Shown here piece after piece: positions 57,638 to 64,000 of a DNA stretch of 64,000 nucleotides; the first letter of the stretch is position 1, and every line of letters begins with the position of its first letter. Source of the stretch: Azolla caroliniana (lineage: Eukaryota; Polypodiophyta); NCBI GenBank assembly GCA_043228905.1, contig JBHGNT010000016.1:496001-560000 (forward strand). Reading direction: 5' to 3'. Made by a program: the position numbers and the translations under genes. The notes beneath the pieces were generated by a model that was not told the origin of the DNA, ran no database searches, and saw only the letters and a list, made by a program, of their open reading frames with translations.

Positions 57638-60600
57638 CTATTGCCTTGCTTGGTCATTCGGGACTGTTCTCCACCTCAAGTTCGGCACATCGAGGTGATG
57701 CAACCCGAGCGCACCTGAGAATTGCCGCAACTTGTCCAGACCAAGAGGCTTTGTGAAGATGTCGGTTGTCTGCCGATCCGTCGGCACGTACTGAAGTTCG
57801 ACTTCACCAGAAAGGACACGCTCACGGACGAAATGGTAGTGCACCTCAATGTGCTTGGTTCGTGCGTGGAAAACGGGGTTCTTCGCGAGCTGGATGCTGC
57901 TGAGGTTGTCGCAGTAGATCGTCGTCGGATCTGACACCTCCGCTTGCAGGTCCTTAAGTAGCCGCTTCAACCATATGGCTTCGCATGTCGCGACAGCCAC
58001 TCCTCGGTACTGAGCTTTAGTGCTCGATAGTGCAACTGTCGGCTACTTCTTACTGCTCCACGCGATCGCGGCACTCCCGAGGGAGAACGCGTATCCGGAC
58101 GTGGATCGGCGATCGGCGGCGTTGCCAGCCCAATCAGCATCGGTGTAGCTGACTAACTGCGCGGCTGCACCGGTCCGATATAGCAGTCCTCGGTCCTTAG
58201 TGCCACTTACGTACCGCAGTACGCGCTGCGCACACTGAAGGTACTCCTCGGTAGGTCGCGCCATGAATTGACTGATCACCCCGACCGGATAACTGAGGTC
58301 GGGTCGGGTGATGGTCAAGTATATGAGGCTTCCGACAATTTGTCGAAACCTCGTCAGGTCGCATACCTCTCCCGTATCGGGACGAAGCTTGATGGTTCTG
58401 TCCAGAGGAGTCGAGACGGACTTACAGTCGGCCATCCCGAGTTTGAAGAGCATACCCAGCATGTAATGACGTTGGCTGATCAATATGCCTTCGGGGGTAC
58501 GGATCACTTCGATCCCGAGGAAGTAATGAAGGTCCCCCAGATCCTTCATGTCGAACAATGCCGCAAGCTGGAGCTTCACGCGGTCGATTTCGCCTAGGTC
58601 GGCGCCGGTGATGACCAAGTCATCGACATATAGTAGAATACTAACCGGTCCGAGTCGACCTTTCTGGATGAACAGGGAAGAGTCCGATTTTGACGTGACA
58701 AAGCCCATCCGACGCAGTTGTTGCATGATCTTCACGTTCCAGGCACGCGGGGCTTACTTCAGTCCGTAAAGGGACTTCTTCAGTCGGCATACTGCCGAGG
58801 AGTTTGTTCCGGAGGGAAATCCGGGGGCCTGTACCATGTACACTTGTTCCTCAAGGTCACCTTGCAGGAACGCATTCTTTACATCCATTTGATGTAGGTG
58901 CCACCCCTTGGCCACGGCTACTGCGAGCAAAACACGGACGGTCGTCATTTTCGCGACCGGCGCAAATGTCTCATCGTAGTCGATGCCGTGCTTCTGCGTG
59001 TAGCCCTTTGCCGCTAGCCGAGCCTTGTACCGGTTGACCGAGCCATCGGTGTTGTACTTGACTTTGTACACCCACCTACACCCGATCGGTTTTACCCCTC
59101 TTGGTGCGTCAACCATGTCCGAGGTCTCGTTCTCCGCCAATGCATGCATCTCTTCCTCCATCGCGGCACGCCAATTTGCGTCTTTAGCCGCTTCTGCGTA
59201 GCTCTCCGGCTCACGCACTTCCGCTACACGGGTCATGTACGCATAATGATGCGCCATGTACTCGTTGTATCCGAACCGCAAAACAAGATTCTTCTGGCGG
59301 GTTGATCGGCGTAATCTCGCATTAGCCGATGTCGAGGCCTTCTCGATCGACACGGACTTCACTTTTAAAGACCCGTCACCGGTTCCCTCAAAGTCGGACT
59401 CGCGTCGGTCTAACTCGTTCCTATCCATGCCGGAATCCGACACCTTCTTCTTCCCTTTCTCTTTGCATGTAAGCCGTCTCCTCAGCTTCCTGCGCAGGGA
59501 ATGCACGGCCGAGTCTCCACTACTCGCCGATTCTTTATCGGACTGATCTTACTGACTCAGCCGTCCAATCGGTCCTCTTAACCGGAGTGAAATCGAACTC
59601 TCTTCGCGGGTCTCGATTTCAGGCTCATCCGAAGGCATCTCGGCCTCGCTGACCTCATCGTCAGAGCTCGGATTGGAGTCGGTGTTTGTAGTCGGGGGCA
59701 GGTACCAGGATGCGGACTCGTCAAACACAACGTCGCGAATGACACGCGCTTGTTTGGTGCGAGGGTTATAGCACTTATAACCCTTCTGCTCGTCCAAGTA
59801 ACCAACCAAGATGCATTTCTCGGCCTTTGCGTCCAGCTTCCTCCTTTTCTCCTTCGGTATATGCACATACGCAATGCTACCGAACACCCTCAAGTGTCGT
59901 AAGTTCGGCTTCGTTCCGAAGTATAGCTCGTGCGCCGACACCTTGTCTCCAATCCGGTTCTGGATGTATACCGCGGTCCTTACCGCCTCGGCCCAGTAGA
60001 ACTTGGGCAAGCTCTTCTCCTCCAGCATTGCCTGTGCCGCTTCCACAACTGACCGATTCTTTCTCTCGGCCATGTCGTTCTGCTCCGGCGTGTATCTACA
60101 ACTGAATTCGCGGCGAATTCCCATTTGTTGTAGGTAACCATTGAATTGACCAGAAAAGTACTCTTTCCCACCATCCGACCGTAGACACTTGATCTTTCGT
60201 CCCGTTTCCGTTTACACGAACCCTTTGAGGTCCCGAAAACAGTCGAAGACTTCGCTCTTCCTCTCAATGAGGTAGATCCACGTGTGCCGCGTGTGGTCAT
60301 CGATGAAGGAGACGAAATATCGGCGCCCGCCAAGACTAACGTTTTGTGCCGGCCCCCATACATCAGACTGTATAAGGTCGAGCTTGTTCCGGCTCTGGTT
60401 TCGTTCGTTTGGGAAAGGAAGTCGGTGTTGCTTCCCGAGCCGGCAGGCTTCACAAATTTGTGCCTTTCGGCCACTAAATTTGGGCAATCCGAACACTACC
60501 TGTTTCGATTGCAGATCTTGAAGCCGTTGGTGGTTGACATGACCTATCCGCTTGTGCCACAAGTCAATGTCCGACTCGGTTTTTTGTCCCTTCGCGAACA

Positions 60601-61177
60601 TTGCGGTGCCGCCGTCAGTGGAGTTGAGGATGAACATCCTCCCGTCTCTGCGCCCTTGCGCAATCACACGGCCTTCTTCCTCAATGAAGCACCCGAGGTG
60701 TGTAAACCGAACCTCCATCCCTTGGTCGATGATCTGTCCGACCGAGACCAAGTTTTTCGTGATTGTCGGGACGTGCAACACGTTCATGAGTCTCCCTTTC
60801 TGCCCGACATGGCTAAGGGGAACAGAGCACCCCGAGATCGGATGCGGAGTGTCGTCTCCTGTTGCGACTACTCCAGGTTGTATCGGTTTTTCAAGGTACG
60901 AGAACCACTCCTTATGGCTCGTCATGTGGTTTGACGCGCCGGAGTCTACGTACCACACCTCGTCCGATCTCGGGGTGCTCTGTTTCATTGAGTTTGCTTC
61001 GTGTCTCGTCACGAAGGCAGACCCTTCTCTGGCTCTCCCGGAGTCTTCGACGTAGTGCGATCGCTGCCGATCTCCCTTGTCGGTATGTCTGGAGCCGTTT
61101 CCGGAACCGGTTCTCTCCGAATTGGCGTGCTTCTTCCAGCACTCACTTTCCCTGTGGCCTTTCTTGCCACAGTACTA
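57638..61177 (-). pseudogene. Copia protease, integrase, reverse transcriptase and RNase H with in-frame stops
   Basis: One minus-strand frame, interrupted by stops at 60212 (TAA), 59549 (TAA), 58754 (TAA) and 58043 (TAG). A further TAG at 61175 opens the region. Protease has WYVDSGASNHM near 60945. Integrase has the ICEACRLGKQHRLPF finger end, LIQSDVWGP (first Asp), RSDGGKEY (second Asp) and PEQNDMAERKNR (Glu), where NGVAER is more usual. Reverse transcriptase has [19 protein letters not shown] and YVDD at 58619-58630. RNase H has YTDADWAGNAADRRSTSG and YCDNLSSIQLAKNPVFHARTKH-type residues. All active-site residues I can check are kept, so only the stops inactivate it. Confidence 0.9.
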
Positions 61178-61964
61178 CCACTCCACGATGGCCTTCCCTT
61201 GCCGGTTCTCATCGCTTCGACTCCCCCTGTTTCCGAAGGGTCCGGAGTTGCTGTCGGCATCAGTTTGGTGCCTTCTTCCTTGATCTCGTCGGCCACCTCC
61301 ATTGCGCGCCGACTCGCCTCGTCCTCCACGTCCACGAGGCCTATCTCCCTCCGTGTACAACATTCTGTTGTCGGTGTGCGTGCTTGTAGACGCACCCGCG
61401 TGGTTCTCCTCTACCAGGAGCATTGACTGTAAGTCAAAAAAGGACGGCGTATCCTCCCGGGTACACACAGCCGTTCGAAACGCTTCGAACTTCGACGCCA
61501 AACCTCCGAGACAGATCTGGACCATCTCGCTCTCCTCGATGTTCACCTCTATGGAGGCGAGGGAGTCGCAGATATCCTTGATCTTCGAGGTATAGTCTGC
61601 CACCGACAAGTCGCGTTGTCGTAGGTTGCTCAACTCCTGTCGGAGCTGAAGCTTCTTGGCTGTGGTGCTCGCAGCGAAAATCTTCTTCAGATTTTCCCAC
61701 GCACCCTTCGGCGTCTTTGCATCACGAACATAGCGCAATAGCTATTCGCCCACACACGACGCGAAGCAGTATAATACCCTGCTCGCCGATTGCTCCCATG
61801 ACGGGAAGTCTCTGTGTCGATTCGGGTGCCACGTCATTAGCTCCTTCGACATAACTCCAGTAGCCGTGCCCAAGCAGGTACTGGTGCATCTTGTAGGACC
61901 AAGACGCGTAGTTGGTTTTGTCGAGCTTCTCTGTTGGAAGCGAGCTCGCCATGCCTCTATCCAT
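61178..61964 (-). pseudogene. Copia gag with frameshift and stop
   Basis: Begins at the ATG at 61964 (MDRGMASSLPTEKLDK; the Met five codons on is an alternative), then NYASWSYKMHQYLLGHGYW, typical of plant copia Gag. At about 61815 the frame shifts, and the expected FPSWEQSASRVLYCFASCVGE continues in another frame. A TAG follows at 61742-61744, then TPKGAWENLKKIF and LRQELSNLRQRD resume. The region ends at a TAG (61175) inside the zinc knuckle, where the first Cys position reads Trp. CGKKGHRESEC remains beyond the stop. Gag normally packages the element RNA. Confidence 0.85.
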
Positions 61965-62015
61965 CGTTCTTCTTCGTCAAGCTGTGTCGGCTGCAGAGAG
62001 GTTCTCAACCCTTGC

Positions 62016-62027
62016 GCTCTGATACCA
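62016..62027 (-). other. Second copia primer-binding site (tRNA-Met)
   Basis: The minus strand reads TGGTATCAGAGC immediately after the 5' LTR, a perfect match to the common plant copia PBS. Confidence 0.93.
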
Positions 62028-62412
62028 TGTAGAAAGTAGCGTGCGGAAGCAAGTATAAAGACAGAACAGAAGGAAGAACACTCAGGTTTAATGGAGAGCT
62101 TGAGCTTACACAGTATACGCGGGAGAGACCGAGAGAGTGAGAGAGAAGACACCAAAAAAGAATGGGTGTATATTTTCTAAAGAAAAAAAACAACAACCAA
62201 CATATATGTGTTCAATGAACACTTTGTACAAGTCCTAGGAGGACTGACTGAAGTACTGACAGTACTTCAATGCTCATTAAGAGCTCTTACACTAATTCCC
62301 AAATATATTCCTCACGGAATATCTTTCCTAACGGCCTAACCGATCGGTCCCAACCGATCCGGTCCTCGGCTTCTTCAGCCGATCCGGCCGATGTTGAGCT
62401 TGTCTCTCAACA
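62028..62412 (-). repeat. Second copia 5' LTR (right)
   Basis: 385 bp. Differs from the left LTR at about seven positions, for example GTGCGG for GTGTGG near the start and ACACC for ACATG near 62150. Confidence 0.95.
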
Positions 62413-62417
62413 CATAT
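62413..62417. repeat. Target-site duplication CATAT, right copy (second copia)
   Basis: Follows CTCTCAACA and continues CATAGTTAGC into the satellite. Confidence 0.95.
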
Positions 62418-64000
62418 CATAGTTAGCTTTGTTAGCTTTGATACGCATGTTTGAACACAAAAATCCGATATTACACAACCCAGGTATGAACCTTTTCATA
62501 TACTCACGCACTCTTGTGTACCCTGTGGCCAAACCTTACTTTTTTCTTCATGTCTCTCGCCCTGAGTTTCAATATCATGCTTTTTCAATTCCATATCGGA
62601 GCTCTCTTCGTTAGGTTCGATTCTCATGTTTGAACACAAATATCCGATATCACACGACCCAGGTATGAACATTTTCATTTACTCACGCGCTCTTGTCTAC
62701 TATATGGCAAAACTATACTTTTTTCTTCATATCTCTCGCCCTGAGTTTCAAAATCATGATTTTTGAATTTCATATTATAGCTAGCTTCGTTAGCTTCGAT
62801 CGCATGTTTAAAAACAAAAAATTGATGTCACTTGAACCACGTATGCCCATTTTTATATACTCACGTGCTCTTGTCTACGCCCTCCTCAACCTTGCTTTGT
62901 TCTTCATGTCTCTCGTCCATAGTTTCAAAATCATGATTTTTAAATTCCATATCATACCTAGCTTCGTTAGTTTTGATTCACATGTTTGAACACAAAAATC
63001 CAATATCACACGAGCCAAGTATGAACATTTTCATTCACTGACTCAATCTTGTCTATGCCCTCCCCAAGTGTGAAAATCATGATTCGCATGTTTGAACAAG
63101 AAAATGCGATATCACACGAGCCAGGTATGAACATTTTAATTTACTCATGCTCTCTTGTTGACACCCTCCCAAAGTCACTTGAGCCACGTATGCTACTCAC
63201 GTGCTCTTGTCTACGCCCTCGTCAACTATGCTTTTTTCTTCATGTCTCTCGCCCTGATTTTCAAAATCATTGTTTTTCAATTCCATATTATAGCTAGCTT
63301 CGTTAGCTTCGATTCTCATGTTTCAATACAACAATCCGATATCACACGAGCTAGGTATGAACATTTTCATTTACTCACGCGCTCTTGTCTAGGCCCTCCC
63401 CAAGTGCGCAACAATTTTGCTTTTGTCTTCATTTCTCTTTCCCGGAGTCTCAAAATTATGATTTTTTAATTCTATATTATCGCTAGCTTCATTAGCTTCG
63501 ATTCTCACGTTTGAACAAGGAAATCGGATATCACACGAGCCAAGTATGAACCTTTTCATATACTCACGCGTTGTTGTGTATGCCCTCCTCAAGTGTCGCA
63601 CAACTATGCTTTTTTCTTCATGTCTCCCTCCCTAACTTTCAAAATCATGATTTTCCAATTCCATATTATAGCTAGCTTCGTTAGCTTCGATTCGCATGTT
63701 TGAACAATAATATCCGATATCACACGAGCCAGGTATGAACCTTTTCATATAGTCACGCGCTCTTGTCTACGCCCTCCCCAAGTGTGGCACAATTTTTCTT
63801 TCTCCTTCATGTTTCTCTTCTTGAGTTTCAAAATCATTATTTTCCAATTCCATATTATAGCTAGCTTTGTTAGCTTCGATTTGCATGTTTGAAAAGGAAA
63901 ATTCGATATGACACGAACCAGCTAGGAACATTTTCATTCACTCACTTGGTCTGATCTACACCCTCCTCAAGTGTCGCACAACTCTACTTTTTCTTCATGT
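62413..64000 (+). repeat. Satellite subfamily C/D, running off the right edge
   Basis: About nine monomers. From about 63050 several are variant D. Shortened monomers occur at about 63070 and 63175. The array has no end within the window. Confidence 0.92.

Larger units (their letters stand above)
56740..62412 (-). mobile_element. Ty1/copia element with complete domain order but multiple stops
   Basis: 5,673 bp with two 385-bp LTRs (TGTAGAAAG...CTCTCAACA), a tRNA-Met PBS, a polypurine tract and CATAT target duplications. Minus-strand order: gag, protease, integrase, reverse transcriptase, RNase H. The LTRs differ at about seven bases. Coding sequence has six in-frame stops and one gag frameshift, so it is non-autonomous. 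It is GC-rich compared with the satellite and is clearly a different family from the 47.3-kb copia. Lineage not assigned. Confidence 0.95.

Noticed and set aside
59256-61426. Plus-strand frames of 96-216 residues across the second copia
   Set aside because: Opposite-strand shadows of the integrase, protease and gag coding sequence, rich in Ser, Pro and Arg, with no motif.
3481-64000. Firm assignment of the array as a centromere
   Set aside because: Monomer size and chromovirus insertion fit, but the telomere-like sequences equally suggest a subtelomeric site. Sequence alone cannot decide.

Overview
The window is non-genic plant heterochromatin. Evidence for a flowering plant is the Arabidopsis-type telomere motif (CCCTAAA/TTTAGGG), a chromodomain-bearing Ty3/gypsy element, and two Ty1/copia elements primed by initiator tRNA-Met. 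The species cannot be named from the sequence. No cellular protein-coding gene, rRNA, functional tRNA or CRISPR array was found.

Layout. Positions 1-1900 hold unassigned low-copy DNA: five copies of a palindromic motif about 56 bp apart (908-1150) and a probable minus-strand LTR relic with a tRNA-Met PBS-like site (1398-1407) and a TATA box. Positions 1970-2420 are a pyrimidine-rich tract. Positions 2935-3475 are degenerate telomere-like DNA that abuts the satellite. From 3481 to the window end there is about 46 kb of one satellite family with a monomer of about 178 bp (roughly 260 copies), interrupted only by transposons. The monomers fall into subfamilies: A (3481-9880, 24228-28640, 30920-32463, 38631-42240), B (9881-16345) and C with a D variant (the rest). 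One block, 7919-9411, is inverted.

On top of the monomer level there are several larger scales of duplication: a five-monomer repeat in B (879 bp), a 13-monomer repeat in A (2,293 bp), 6-, 8- and 11-monomer shifts, and near-identical segments of several kb offset by 6,692, 7,711 and about 14,400 bp. Subfamily C monomers at seven places carry an exact 14-bp insertion of two telomere-like repeats.

Three LTR retrotransposons with 5-bp target duplications sit in the array. A minus-strand Ty3/gypsy chromovirus (45865-54325, duplication GGTAT) is itself split in its integrase by a plus-strand Ty1/copia element (47267-51745, duplication CAATT). A separate minus-strand Ty1/copia element (56740-62412, duplication CATAT) lies further right. 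All three are defective. The gypsy lacks most of gag and the protease. The nested copia keeps one long open frame but lacks protease and most of integrase. The third has a complete domain order but six in-frame stops and a gag frameshift.

No new gene system was identified. The most informative content is the multi-scale satellite architecture, the palindromic inversion junction, the telomere-repeat insertion inside monomers, and a tRNA-like A/B box pair inside the gypsy LTR.
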